A DNA stretch of 64,000 nucleotides from Rhinopomastus cyanomelas (lineage: Eukaryota; Chordata; Aves; Bucerotiformes; Rhinopomastidae). The position numbers and the translations under genes are program-made. Location of the stretch: assembly GCA_013400115.1 (NCBI GenBank), contig VXBP01008680.1, positions 1,049,416 to 1,113,415 of the forward strand, in the 5' to 3' direction. Below the pieces are notes generated by a model. It was not told the DNA's origin. It saw only the letters and a list, made by a program, of their open reading frames with translations, and ran no database searches. Positions 37,616-49,200 of this stretch are shown piece after piece; within the stretch, counting starts at the first letter, position 1; the number at the start of each line of letters is the position of its first letter.

Positions 37616-38984
37616 TTCCCTGGGACTGAATGAAAAAAAAATGATAATTTTTATTTTTCTTAAAATTATGCAGTTCAGTTGAAGATACTTGGATATGATT
37701 TTGGATTCTGTATTAACTTTTTTAAAAATCAACAAAACAAACAAAACCAGAGCTGGTTTGGTTGGTTTCTTTCAAATATTCCAGCAATGACTCAGCCATG
37801 GCTAGGGTTTGCCTTTGGCTACCAATTTTTTTCCTCATTGGTTTGTTGGATTATCCCATATGCCAGTTTTCCTCACAGTCCCTTTCAGCAGCTGATCTTT
37901 AGAGGGAAAGCTCCGAATGCAACCACTGCAGCCTAGCAATAGCAGCTATTTGGAGACTCGTAGGCAGAATGGAATACTTATCCTGGGTGTCTTGTTATTG
38001 CGGCATCAAGAGTTTAAACCACCGCAGAGCAAAACACAGATGGTGTAACATTCCTCCAGATGTCTGAAGCCAAGAGGACCAAGAGGACCAGAGCCAAGTG
38101 ACCAGGTCATTTAAACCTTCTGAATGCTCAAGCTCTGAGAATCGTGAGTTTTCAGAGAACCATGAGATCTTTGACAGTTCACTGAGGAAAAAAAGCTTGG
38201 TTGTTATTCTCTTGAAAGTTAATGCTACTCTTAATGGGATAATATGACCTTCTTCCATCATGGGGCAGGAATACTGAGATTATCTTTGTTTGCTAGGTTC
38301 CATTTTTTTGCTTGTTTTCATCGTCTCCATGAGCTGATGAGTTTTTCCCAGTGACATTCCTTTCTTCTCTTGTGAGAAAGGACCCGTAAATTGTCTTTGT
38401 TTATTTTGATTCCAGCAAACAGGCCAGTTGCTATCTTTCACTTGATGGGATATATGATTCCCATCTATTTGACCCAACTAAATTTAAAAAGGAATAATCT
38501 ATGAAGGTAATTTAGCACAGTTTCAGGACACTTGCCAAAGAAGGGGATCGAGTTGCCCTTCATATTGGGAACCCTACGAATGTATTATTCATAATGCGTT
38601 AAAGAACGCAAATTAAAGAAGAGGGCTCAGATCTGCATTTCTGCAGCCTGAACACCAAGGTGGTTGTGGCTGATGATAGCTAAAAGTGTTAAATCATTCC
38701 AACATATCCATTGTAATCCCACCAGACAGAAACCAGGGAAGCTTCCTACCACAAGAATTTTAGGACTTCTGCGTGAAGAGTACAAACAGAAACACTGCAA
38801 ATTAGATGGCAAAGCTTGACTAAAGGTGACTTTTTCTTGAAGGATGCTGCAGGCCATGGTTGGTTAGCTTTGTTCTTGGGCCATGTTTGATGTTACTTGT
38901 CAAATCTCAGAGATATAAAACTGGGGAGGGGAAGGAGACAGAAAGAGATGGCTGCAATTAAAACCAGATATTCTCCAAACTGCA

Positions 38985-39225
38985 GACTTTTATTTTTATA
39001 GCTGGTGTATTCCTCAGTGCAGACCTTCCCCCGAGTGAAAGCCGTTGATTATTTCTCACACCGTTTAGCCTTTGTCAGGAGGGCTATTTTAACAGAAAGG
39101 GAAATATGTGAAATTGCCAGCCATAGACCCTTAATTCCCAGGCTTATTTCTGTAAACAACGATGCCATTTTTTTTTACGGCGTGCTATCTTTCAGAGAGA
39201 GACACAAAGATCAAACGTGAGTGTT
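38985..39225. promoter_or_regulatory. Candidate conserved element or cryptic exon
   Basis: Unique segment with an open frame of 73 codons after TTTTATTTTTATAG (contains FPRVKAVDYFSHRLAFVRRA), closed by TGA at 39218-39220. The words TTAACAGAAAGGGAAATATG and GACCCTTAATTCCCAGGC have the dense, low-mutation look of an enhancer. No suitable donor precedes the stop. I favour non-coding regulatory DNA, but an alternative terminal exon is possible. Confidence 0.25.
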
Positions 39226-39674
39226 TCATTTTCCGTAACTCTTCCAGGCAAACATAGCTCTTCCTAAAAAATACTAATAAAACCCCCGAAGAAGTAAACA
39301 ACGTTCACGGGGAGAAGATAGCTGAAGCAATTCACAGAGCACCCAGACAGTGGTACAAAACCTGCAACATGAGGGGGTTTTTGTTACATTTTAACAGTGT
39401 TTCCTCAAATCTTCAAAGCTTGCTTGATGGTTTGCTGAAGTAATTGAACCACTCTTGAGTTGTTTTATATAGGACATCTTATCTTTCTTTCATTACCCAG
39501 TCCGTGGCTTCTTTTCTATTCCCATGAAATCCATGTACACACTTTAGAAGCCCTCCTGAACAAGCTTGCTTCTAACTTTCACAGAGCCCTTAGCACGATT
39601 TGAATACGAAAGAGATACTGAATAAAAAGCTTTAATCTCTTGTCTGCTATTCTTCTTCCTTGCCTCTTCATCTT

Positions 39675-39702
39675 CCCCCACCCCCGCCCCCACCACTCCC
39701 CC
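39675..39702 (-). other. G-quadruplex motif (minus strand)
   Basis: Four runs of five consecutive G on the minus strand, at 39675-39679, 39681-39685, 39687-39691 and 39698-39702. Read on the minus strand the loops are 6, 1 and 1 bases. This satisfies the canonical four-tract rule with room to spare. Confidence 0.85.
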
Positions 39703-39949
39703 TCCTTCCAAGAGCTTTTCTGTGTTAGTAAAGTGAACACACTTTCTGTTTAAAGTATAATGCTCAGGAAGATGCACTGGGAGAGCGAAATCGAAAGCCT
39801 GGCTGGCGAAGCCTCTCTGCCATAATTTAGCAATATTTGTGCTGCATTTGCTTGCTCGTGGGCTTTTTGCAGGTAAAAGATTAGTGGAGAGCTCTCCTTA
39901 ACAAAATCATTCAATCAGTAGCAAGCACAGGCAGTATCGAATGTGCCCT

Positions 39950-40160
39950 CCACCTCAAATACTGTGGGGCTCTTTCTTCTGATACCTCTTCCTTCAGTTA
40001 ACTGGAACTGCTTTGAAAGGGCTTTCTGTTCTCTGCTCTCTTGTCAATTTGAATGCCAGGAAATGAGCCCCCTTTGTGAGATTAATTAATAGCAGGAGCT
40101 GATCGGCCCAAGCCCAATTGCCACGCAACAGAGCTGTAATTGCTACTTTGTGGAAAGGAA
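39950..40160. promoter_or_regulatory. Candidate conserved non-coding element
   Basis: Contains GAGATTAATTAATAGCAGGA, GCTGATCGGCCCAAGC, CCAATTGCCACGCAACAG and GCTGTAATTGC: balanced composition, homeobox-type and CCAAT-like cores, no repeat and no frame. This is typical enhancer texture; conservation is untested. Confidence 0.28.
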
Positions 40161-40549
40161 AGAAAAAGTTTTGGTTGCAGTTTAAGAAGAGGGTTTAAGG
40201 AAAGTTCTTTGAACTAGAGGTCTCAGTGCACTGGATTAAGGCAAGAAGCAAGGAGTCCTTTGAAGTTTGTTAAGAGGTTTTGGAGGAGAAAAATGTTGGG
40301 TGGCAAATGGGAGCTGGCAACATCAAAAGCGTTTAGCACCATTCCTCACCTGCTTGTTATCAGAGCAGGGACCACAGGCTGGAAGCATCAGTTGCTTGCT
40401 TAAATGGCTAGTTTGTGGCTCTGTTTGTTTTCATTGAAAGCTGTGTGGTGTATGCCAGTATGCACATAAGGGTTACTACACCTGAACACGTGGAAGCTAC
40501 ACACGCATGCCAGCACGTGCACTTGCGCTACATGTACAGGTATACACAG

Positions 40550-40861
40550 CCATAGGATCATTAACGATTGGAAGGGACCTCAAGAGATCATCTAGTCCAA
40601 TCCCCCCACCACAACAGGATCGCCTAGACCAAGCCACACAAGAACATATCCAAGCGGGTTTTAAATGTCTCCAGAGAAGGAGACTCCACAACCTCCCTGG
40701 GCAGCCTGTTCTAGTGCTCCATCACCGTCATAGTGAAGAAGTTCATACTCGTATTGATGTGGAACCTTCTATGTTCCAATTTACACCCATTGCTCCTCAT
40801 CCTAATCACTGGATGACATTGAGAAGAGCCTGGCTCCATTCCCCTGGCACCCACCTTTCAG
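40550..40861 (-). mobile_element. CR1: CR1 LINE 3' fragment
   Basis: About 310 bp of distal ORF2 plus 3'UTR on the minus strand. It includes the sequence for the conserved WNRLP-type segment in diverged form and ends at a single tail unit (ATCCTATGG on the minus strand). Confidence 0.9.
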
Positions 40862-41741
40862 TCACGGAGTTCAGAATGGCAATTGACATCCATCATTATT
40901 TTTTCCTACCATGTGTCAGTTATTGCTAGTCCTTTGTTAATTACCTGTGCACTGACATACTGGTAGTCACTGACTGCTGCTGTTACTGATCCCACATCTG
41001 ATTAAAAGGCCTAGTGGATGCAGATTTTTCTCAATGTCTCCCAGTACTGTCTAAAGTATATATTTGGCAATAACTCAAAAGCTAAGCTCATCTTCATGCA
41101 AAATCTAACCTACAGAAGTAGGTACAAGTCTCTTACAAGTGCCTTGGTTACAAACAGGCATGACAGAGAACTTTGCATGAGCTAGCAAGACAACCTGTCT
41201 GACAAATTAATATCCCTCCATCTTTTATCTCTTTAATGGAAGCAGAGCCCGGCTCGGAATCTAGTAGTGCAAAGCAAACTGCCCTGTTGGAGACTGGGGG
41301 TTACCTTGAAGCTGGGGGATCCCCAAGTGTTGCAGAACAAATGATCTCATTCTGCTCCACACCTCACCTCACAGCAAGGCCCACGGCCACAGCACACATG
41401 CTGGAAATCCCTGGTGACACAGAAGCACCTTGTAGGCTGTTACAAACCAGTGGAGCTTAGAGCAGCCTTGAGGTGTTCTGTGAGATGAGCCAGCCCTGAG
41501 AATCCAAGAGGGCAAAGGTAGGGTAAATCCACTTCTGTCCACTTCCTCAGAATCCATCACTTGCATCACCAGAGTCAACCAGTCAAAATCACATCTCATG
41601 TGATTGGAATGTAGCCAGTGATTTCGGGATTAATTTGGCCCCATGTCTGTACCCTCTCAGTACCAGGACATCACTGCAAACCAAACAACAGATAGCCAGT
41701 TTGCTTTCAGAGGGTGGTGACTCACTTTTTCTGCAGAATAG
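40862..41741. other. Intronic stretch, nothing recognised
   Basis: No gene or repeat was identified. A 74-codon frame at 41236 lacks splice context. Confidence 0.4.
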
Positions 41742-41909
41742 GATCATAGAACCATAGAACCATAGAATCATTAGGGATTGGAAGGGACCTTGAAAGATCA
41801 TCCAGTCCAATCCCCCTGCCACAGCAGAATCACCTAGACCAAGTCATAGAATCAGTCAAGGTTAGAAGGGACCACAGGATCATCCAGTTCCAACTCCCTT
41901 ACCAGTGGA
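41742..41909 (-). mobile_element. CR1: Composite CR1 with two consecutive 3' ends, copy 1
   Basis: Read on the minus strand, a CR1 3' end of one subfamily (GTTGGAACTGGATGATCCTG, then TGGTCCCTTCTAACCTTGA) reaches its own tail unit (GATTCTATGACT). It continues without a gap into the last about 100 bp of the young CR1 subfamily (CTTGGTCTAGGTGATTCTGC to the ATTCTATG repeats). The same order and nearly the same junction occur at 60186-60580. Confidence 0.8.
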
Positions 41910-43129
41910 AAAGTCTTCTATCACTGTAAATGGTGCTTCTAGCAGGACATGAAATCCTCACAAACAGGTCTTCATGCTGCTAATTTGGGTGGCAAGATGA
42001 AATTTCATAGTCACAATGTTTTGAAAATCATTTAGACCTCAGCTACCTGCATTGCAATTCAGAAATAATAAATAAAAAGGGTTTTTCCTGTTTCAGACAT
42101 TTGAAGGCTCTGTTGGTTTGAATATATTCCCCTTTGCAACATCATGTACAAAATTCAAATGGAAGACAAAATGTGCCTTCAAATAAATGTCAATAGGTAT
42201 TTGAACTCTTGCTACACCTCTCAATCCAACCCTTCAAGGCTGTAATTAATCAGCAATTTTTCTCCTCCCCCCTCCTCCCAGTCCGTTGTATTTCTTAAAA
42301 AGGTGTGGTTAAGTGGGAGTGTGAAATGAAGCCTCACTGAAACAAAAATCCAGACAGAAAAATAGTTTAGTGGTGAGGGCTTCAAAAAAAATGATGCCAT
42401 GCACTTGAGGCAGGATTCAACTCAGCTAAGCCTTCGCATGATCTAGCAAGGGGCTTCCTCTGTCTCTGAAGCACAGACCTGCCACTCTAAGGTAGGTGGG
42501 ATAACTTGCCTTTTGGACACGGCCATTCCTCTCCAGTGTCTGCAGCAGGAGTTTGACAACCTCACATACAGCATCACGTTTTGAAGCAGCTAAGGCTGAG
42601 GAGAGGAACACCATCCTATCAAGGTGAAGAGAGAGGAATCCAAATGCTACCAGATGCACTGAAAGGACTTGTTCTGATGTTCCTAGTCATTAATGAATGA
42701 TGTCAATGGTATTTTATTTGTGTAACAGGAATTCCTTAGAGTCAGCTATAGTATAAAAAATAACACAGATAAAGTGCAGTAGGGAATGTTCTTCCTTTTG
42801 TAGTCTCATGAAGCAGTTATGAGTTCTGTTGATACAGGGCTCATATTTGCCTTCAGATTTAGCTACCATTTTTTGAAAATCAAAACAGTTCATAAAATTG
42901 GGGAATGCCAAACAGCAATAATGATTGTTCTATCTTCAGCTTGTGACTGAACCCCAGAGGTATTTGTGGAAGGTAATTTACTGGTTCTGCATCCTCTCTT
43001 CCTCCACATTTGTTTGTGTTCTGTCATTACACAGCTTCCCCATTCTCCAGCTTTCTTCTCCTCGGATGAAGAAAGGAATAACTGTGGTCTTCAGCACCTC
43101 TTGAAGTTTGTCTGTTTATGTACCATATG
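41910..43129. other. Intronic stretch, nothing recognised
   Basis: No gene or mobile element was identified. An A-rich, enhancer-like bit lies around 42230-42310. Confidence 0.4.
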
Positions 43130-43235
43130 AGAATCATAGAATCATTAAGGATTGGAAGGGACCTCAAAAGGTCATCTAGTCCAATTCCCCTGCAACCACA
43201 GGATCACCTAGACCAAGTCACACAAGAACACATCT
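43130..43235 (-). mobile_element. CR1: CR1 3' fragment, about 105 bp
   Basis: Terminal CR1 region with two tail units on the minus strand, truncated at the segment TGTTCTTGTGTGACTTGG. A young copy. Confidence 0.9.
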
Positions 43236-43929
43236 ATGAGAAGAGAGTTTCTTTCTCATAAAATAACCAAGAAGAAAACATAGGGAAAAAATTAAAGGGA
43301 AACACTGATCCTGAGGCTGACTGAAAGAACTACAGCAACTATATATAATGTTTGCAGAGTGTTATTCTACTGGCTTCTAAATTTGTTAGTTCAGCTCAAT
43401 TAGTCCATCTTCTATTTCATATTTCAGTTTCTTATCTAGTAGATGGCACCTTACCTGGAAGTCAAGCTTTGAGAGCATCTTGCAACTCTGCCTGTTCTGG
43501 AGGACCACAGGGAGGCTGGATACAGACACTAGTTTTTCACCTCATCCTAAGCTGAAACTCAGGACATGCAAAATTCTCAGACTCCAATATCCCAAGGTCA
43601 CATTACATGTCATGGCAAATTTTACTTACCTTAGGCAAAACACTGATGTAGATCTTTATTTAAACATACCAACTCATTCACTAAATGTCTACAATGTGCC
43701 CAAGCCCATCCATACATCATTGTTTTTCAGTGAGGTTCTCTATAATTACATCTGTTAACAAATGCAGCAAATTCAATTAAAACTTAACTGGCAGTGCGTG
43801 GAAGCAAAGCAGGTTCACTTTTATTCTGTCAAACACTCTATTTTATGCCATGCATGTCGAGGTTTGCCACTCCTCAAGGCTTGCAACTGCAACATTTTAG
43901 CTGATATCTGGAGGCTTGTAATTGTGTGT

Positions 43930-44350
43930 GTGCACATCAATTATGGATTGGATTCAGCATTTTCAGATAACTTCACCAATCACAACGAGCGCCCAGTGGT
44001 CTCCTGGCATTTTCTGAGCAGTTTGATTACAGGTGTAATACATACAGCCTTGTTAGCTCTCAGTGATGAGGGATTCCCTTCCCTGCTGGGTTCTAGCTGA
44101 GGCACTGACCATTGCTTTTCACTAACAATTTCTGGCTGCTCCCAAGAGATGTTTTAATGAGCCCCTCCGACATGGCCAAAGGCAAGAAATGTTCTCTGGG
44201 CCAGTGAGGTGAAGAGCAAAAGCTTAGCCTACTAGGCAAGCAATAATTAATAAGGCATTTTTGATTCATCTCAATTCATTAACAAAGTTACTCTGTTTTT
44301 TTTTTATTACTGCTAAGCAACCCAACGTGAAGTCTGTCACATCCCTCGTA
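43930..44350. promoter_or_regulatory. Candidate conserved non-coding element
   Basis: Unique DNA with CACCAATCACAACGAGCGCC, CAGTTTGATTACAGGTGTAA and TCTCAATTCATTAACAAAGT. Evenly mixed composition with homeodomain-like cores, and no frame or repeat. An inference from texture only. Confidence 0.25.
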
Positions 44351-45559
44351 AGTATTGAATGAAAAACTTGTGCCAAGGTATGCAAAAAAAATTAATTTAT
44401 GACAAAAATAAATTAATTTAGAATACTAATTGGGAGAAAGCAACTGACAGATAGAGTGAAAGATTGATTTTAGGGAAACCGGAGAAATCTGTTTGCTGTT
44501 TATTTTGAGGACAAGGAACGAATACTGATTAGAAACGTATAGCCAGTCAGGTTGGTGCAGCAGTTGGTTGGGATGGTGCAGGATGATGTTAGAGTTGCCT
44601 AAAATTCTCCCCAAATCAGTGGCTATCTGCTACTTCGGCAGAGTGACAGTGGAGCTGCGGTCTGTTGGGATTAACTGCAGTGGTTCCTCAAACCCTTAGA
44701 CTGAGCTGCCCTGTGACAAGCACTTTGTCAGATCACACATACTGCTTTTTATCCATAGGAAGTGATGTTGCTTGTTATCAGCAATGAAGGAAGAGAGGAC
44801 AAACTTTTGCCTGAACACTCTGAGTAGACTACCTGGAGCTGATTAAGGGATTCTCCAAATTTTTCTTTTTATCAGGTCAGGATCTTGGGAGAGACAACCA
44901 GCTCTGATAAGTTGTTGTTTTCTTTCTCTTCTCCCCACACTGAGGATAAAGAGGAGCGTTGCCAGGCACAGAAGTAAGAAGAGACATTAGTTAAAAAGAG
45001 AGCACACCAATACGGAAGCTCTTTAGAGATATGGAAGGGGCATCAATCACTTCTGTGGGCACATTAAGCTGTTACATATTATAGCCATCTCGGTTTAAGT
45101 GGTGTGAGGCTCATCTCATTTGCATTTGTTGTGTTACAATCTTGCTTCAGGCCTGTCTCCACAGTGAATAAGGTGGCTGTGCAAGGCAGCTTGTGGCTGG
45201 CATAAAGGATATGTCAGAGTCAAGCTGCTTCACTAATCAGCTTTGCTGGGGCAGATACATGATAGTCTATGTGAAGAAATTTAGATAATAGTATACAGCA
45301 TCCTTTGGAACTGTATATAGTGTATACAGAGCTCTAGACTAACTTCTAATCCTTCAGAGAAAATTTGTAAATACTGCAGCGATGTTCTAGTGACCTCTAA
45401 AGGCAGCTGGCTCATGCTGTGTAGCACTTTTTTGTTAAATCTCCTGCTTTGTAAGATGCATAACAGGAGAATTCTTAAAGCTCCATGTGGGCAATCTTCC
45501 CCAAAATATGGTTTTTAGATTCAAGCTTGTTCATTTCGTAGCTACGTTCCCACCTCTTC

Positions 45560-45960
45560 CCCATCGTCTGGAGCAGCTGCAGGTGAGCCCCACATCCCAG
45601 CCCTGCTGCCTGCACCCCCTCCTCCTCCTCGCCCCTCTGCCTTCCTCTTCCCCCTGGATTTGTCATACCACCCACTTTCGCCGGGGGCCAAGCCAGGGCT
45701 GCGCGCCCAAGCTAACAGCGCTCACAACTCGCATGACCCTCCCCTGGGGCTCAGCAGTGATAGCCGGCGCCTCGTGCTATGGTCTCTTTTTCCGTCCCTC
45801 CTCTAAACAACTTGGCATAATCATCAACTTTCCTGCGTCCAGCAGGCCAGGCCAGGGGCTTTATTAATGTAGAATAACAGTACCTCGCCACGGGCCAGCC
45901 AGCATGGGTGCTGCTCCGAGTCAAGTTTGACTGCAGTGTTAAACTGGCTAAAAATGTAAG
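45560..45960 (+). promoter_or_regulatory. GC-rich, CpG-bearing island with a splice-donor-like end
   Basis: The most GC-rich part of the window. By eye there are about 14 CpG in 45645-45925, against very few nearby. It includes GCGCGCCCAAG, GCCGGCGCCTCG and CTCGCCACGGG. It ends at AAAAAT/GTAAGT (donor GT at 45956), which would suit a first non-coding exon of an internal promoter or long non-coding RNA. There is no clear TATA box and no long frame. It could instead be a CpG-rich enhancer. Confidence 0.3.
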
Positions 45961-46398
45961 TTTTTATAGATGTTACTCTTCTGCTTCACATTTTCTTTGC
46001 CTTTCCTTTTCCCTTTGGTGCTTTTGTAATGTGTATGAAATTAGAAGAAAAAAAAAGAGGAAAAAAAAGGCTAGCTGAGATTCAAATATCCTCCCTCAAC
46101 TCTTTCTGGCACAGTGTTTCCAACTCTGTAGTGCAGTGCCTTTCCTGCCGTCGGTCCTCTTCAAGCTCATCTAGCAGGGCTAGTGTGTCCTTTTCTCGAA
46201 TGCAAATTTGCAGAGGTGGCCAGATCAGAGCCTTTTCCTGGCTGGGCAGGTTGCTCCTGTCACGCACCTCTTCTCTCCTGCTCGTTCATGTCCCCTGCTC
46301 AGCAGCTCTGACGGTGAGCGTGAAACACAGTGCTTTGTTTACTTTAGTCATGATTAAACAATTAGGCTGAACATTTGGGTTCATTTGGACAAAGGCGT

Positions 46399-46399
<1 letters not shown>

Positions 46400-46429
<30 letters not shown>
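46400..46429. repeat. (CA)n microsatellite
   Basis: Uninterrupted CA run of about 15 units. Confidence 0.97.
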
Positions 46430-46430
<1 letters not shown>

Positions 46431-47029
46431 CCAAATTGAACGTCAGACAAAAACTGAAGGCTATAGAGTGTTTTAAATGCAGGTGAATTCTGCAGAATAA
46501 TTGATCAGGAATGTCTTTTCTTACTCTCCTATTGAAGATAAGAAGAGAATTTTTTAAAACAACCTCCTCCTCCCTACCACCACCAGTGAACCTTCCCCCA
46601 CCCCCCTCACGATGAAAGACCTATAAAGTTGAATAGTTGGGAGATAATAACTCTAATGGTAAAGGTCCCAGCATACGTATACCACCCTGCCTCTTGCAGT
46701 AATCCTGGCTTTGGGGATCTGAAATTTCCTAAAGATGTATTAGTGTCTTATACACATGTGCTCTTGTGCACTCATAATCCTTTTCACTAGCTTCTTAGCC
46801 GCATGCTTTGTATTTAAATTTTCCTTCTGACCAAGTAAATCCCTTTGGATGAAGTGACAGGAGCTTTTCAGCACCCATAGCTGGGTGACAGCTGGTGTAG
46901 AGGCTCTGAAAGACTGCAAAGTGTTCCTTACTAGCTTTCTTCAGGACCAGTGTCAGCCACCAGCTGAGCGATTTGTTAGCTCCCCTTTGGGCATCAGTCA
47001 GCTGAAGAGGCTCACATTAAAGGCTAAAG

Positions 47030-47290
47030 TAATACAATGGATATTAATATAAAAAAACCAATATCTGTTCTCCTGGCTTTGCTGTGCTTTTAATTAGGTG
47101 CTTATTCATTATATGTGAACACGGTACGTTTTCATTAATTCGGGAAACCCTTTATTACTACTGTATGAAGTGTGCAGACCCGCGTCGCTAAAACTTTGTC
47201 TTGAAAGCCGCGATTGTCAGAAGCCTTTCCAGGAGCAGCGCAGTGGTACAGGGCGTTTGCTCACAGATCACAAAACAGGATGTTTGTGTT
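47030..47290. promoter_or_regulatory. Candidate conserved non-coding element
   Basis: Unique segment with TTTAATTAGGTGCTTATTCA, CACGGTACGTTTTCATTAAT, GACCCGCGTCGCTAAAAC and GAAAGCCGCGATTGTCAGAA. CpG is retained inside AT-rich DNA, with homeodomain-like cores. It looks like a developmental enhancer; conservation is untested. Confidence 0.3.
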
Positions 47291-48829
47291 TATTTTCCCT
47301 CAAGTAAAGTTTCCACGCAAATGTCCAATGTGTGATATATCCTGTTAGTTGATTCTGAATGTGAAGGTTTGCTTCTCAGGGGTTCTGGCAAGTTTTTGCT
47401 ATTGGAATTAGCAATGAGGAGTGCTGGAGCTGTGGAAGTAAATCGTGTCGATGTAGTCAGGTTGTTAAAGGAAAAGCAATCCAAACATGGGGCTATTTCA
47501 GAATCACACGAAGGCTGGACATGACACTGTTGCCTGCACATTTTTTTTGTGCAGGGAGACAGGCACCAAGGCAGGGGAGAAATTCTTTACCATTTCCAAT
47601 AAGCAGAACAAAGATTAGTTTAAAAGAAGTGAATTTTAAAAGACAGTAGCTCAAATGATAAAATTTTTAATTATTTATTGATCTCTAAGGAGACTGAAGT
47701 TCTGAGCTAGGTAAAATTCCCACAGCACTCAGGTTGTTTTGCCTGAGTAAGGACTGTTGACTTAGACCAAAGACTTGGGAGAATTGCTGCAAAAAGCTGT
47801 AGTTAATATTCAACACTTTGTTGGTGCTTACCCATTGTGTAAGCACCACAGCTTCTAAATAATAATCTAGATCTGTTTTAAGAAAACAGGTAAAAGTACT
47901 GTGTTTGTATTATTTTGTCTGAGGTGTTTTGTTGTAATAGAATTCTTTACAAAAATTTGGGTAAATATGAGTAAAATCAAGAAGTTTCTTTCTTTGTCTG
48001 TTTTGTTTCAATAAAATTGAGCTAATGGAGTGCTTCTCTTTTTCTTATTATTTTTCCTTGTTCTGGAAATGGATGAATCAAAATTCCAAAAAAAATATGT
48101 GAGCTACCTCAAAGCTTTGAAACTATTCCTTTTCCTTAAAAACAAAAATAGCTAAATCAAAACTACAGGTATCTGAGGCATTTCCTAATGCAAATTCTCT
48201 TCCTGATGAGTAAAATCAAACAAACTTTGTGTCTTTGATTCACATTCAGTAAAAAACTTGGACAGTCATTTCTGCAAGATTGCTCATTTTCAAAGAAATA
48301 TAACAACTTGAAATAACATACATTTCACTCAGCTTTTCTTTTTGTCATTTGAATCAGATCTGGAGGTTTATTGTCTATATCTGTTCGCTGACTGTTGCTA
48401 ATTGAGTAAGATGTATTTTGTAGAAATAATAACATTTGCAGGGTGATTCTTATCTGTGAGTTATAGATCACAGCAACGAAGAAGATTATTCAAATTAATT
48501 AAAGCCTTGTTTTCTGTCTCTTCACTTCGGAAACTTCACTAGTTTACAAAGAAGAAGTTCGGCCTTTTATTTTTTAAAACCTTTTGCATTCTTCTACGGA
48601 CACAAGCTGCAGACACACCATGGGAGCATTCAGTGCAGTGTCAGAAAAGAGATGGCATTACCTCTCGCAGACCAAATCGAACACGTATTTACAATTCTCA
48701 CTCCTCCCGCACCCTTTGAACGTGTCCTGGCTATTCATTCATACATCTGGATTTTGACCCTTCTTTGCATACATTTTTCCCACCTCCAAAATATGCTGCT
48801 GTTGAGCCAGAAAATAAACAGTCACTGAA

Positions 48830-49200
48830 ATCTCAAATTAAGCATTGCCCTGAATGAATTGCTGAGGGACCTGATCCTGCACTCGCTGAAGTCTGGAGAA
48901 GTTTTAATCACGAGTCACACAAGCAAATGAGACAAGGGGCCTTATGTTCACAATACCTGGGCGATCTCGTCAGCTGCACAAGAGAAGGCTTTCCTCTAAG
49001 TGTTCTAAGTCTAGAAATCTGCTAATAATAAAAATGGAATTTGGGAGATTTTTAGTTTTAACTCGGGCATTCCACCTAGGTCGTGATCCCAAGCACTTCT
49101 TCAGCATGTTTTTCCCTTATGAATTATTAATACAGGGCTTGGAACAGGCTCACGAGTGACTGGAGTCCTTATTAGTAAATCACGATCACAATATCTAACC
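48830..49200. promoter_or_regulatory. Candidate conserved non-coding element
   Basis: Contains ATGAATTGCTGAGGGACCTG, GTTTTAATCACGAGTCACAC, TTATGAATTATTAATACAGG and AGTAAATCACGATCACAATA. No frame with splice context and no repeat identity. Regulatory function is inferred only. Confidence 0.25.

Larger units (their letters stand above)
37616..40549. other. Intronic stretch with regulatory-looking segments
   Basis: No CR1 copies. It contains the candidate regulatory segments at 38985-39225 and 39950-40160 and a strong G-quadruplex motif at 39675-39702. No exon that fits the gene phases was found. Confidence 0.4.

Noticed and set aside
43352..44100. Three adjacent open frames of 67-112 codons
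   Set aside because: They are in different frames, lack splice sites and overlap a segment with enhancer-like texture.
45475..45867. Pro/Leu-rich frames on both strands as coding
   Set aside because: Overlapping frames caused by the GC-rich composition; no conserved motif and no acceptor.
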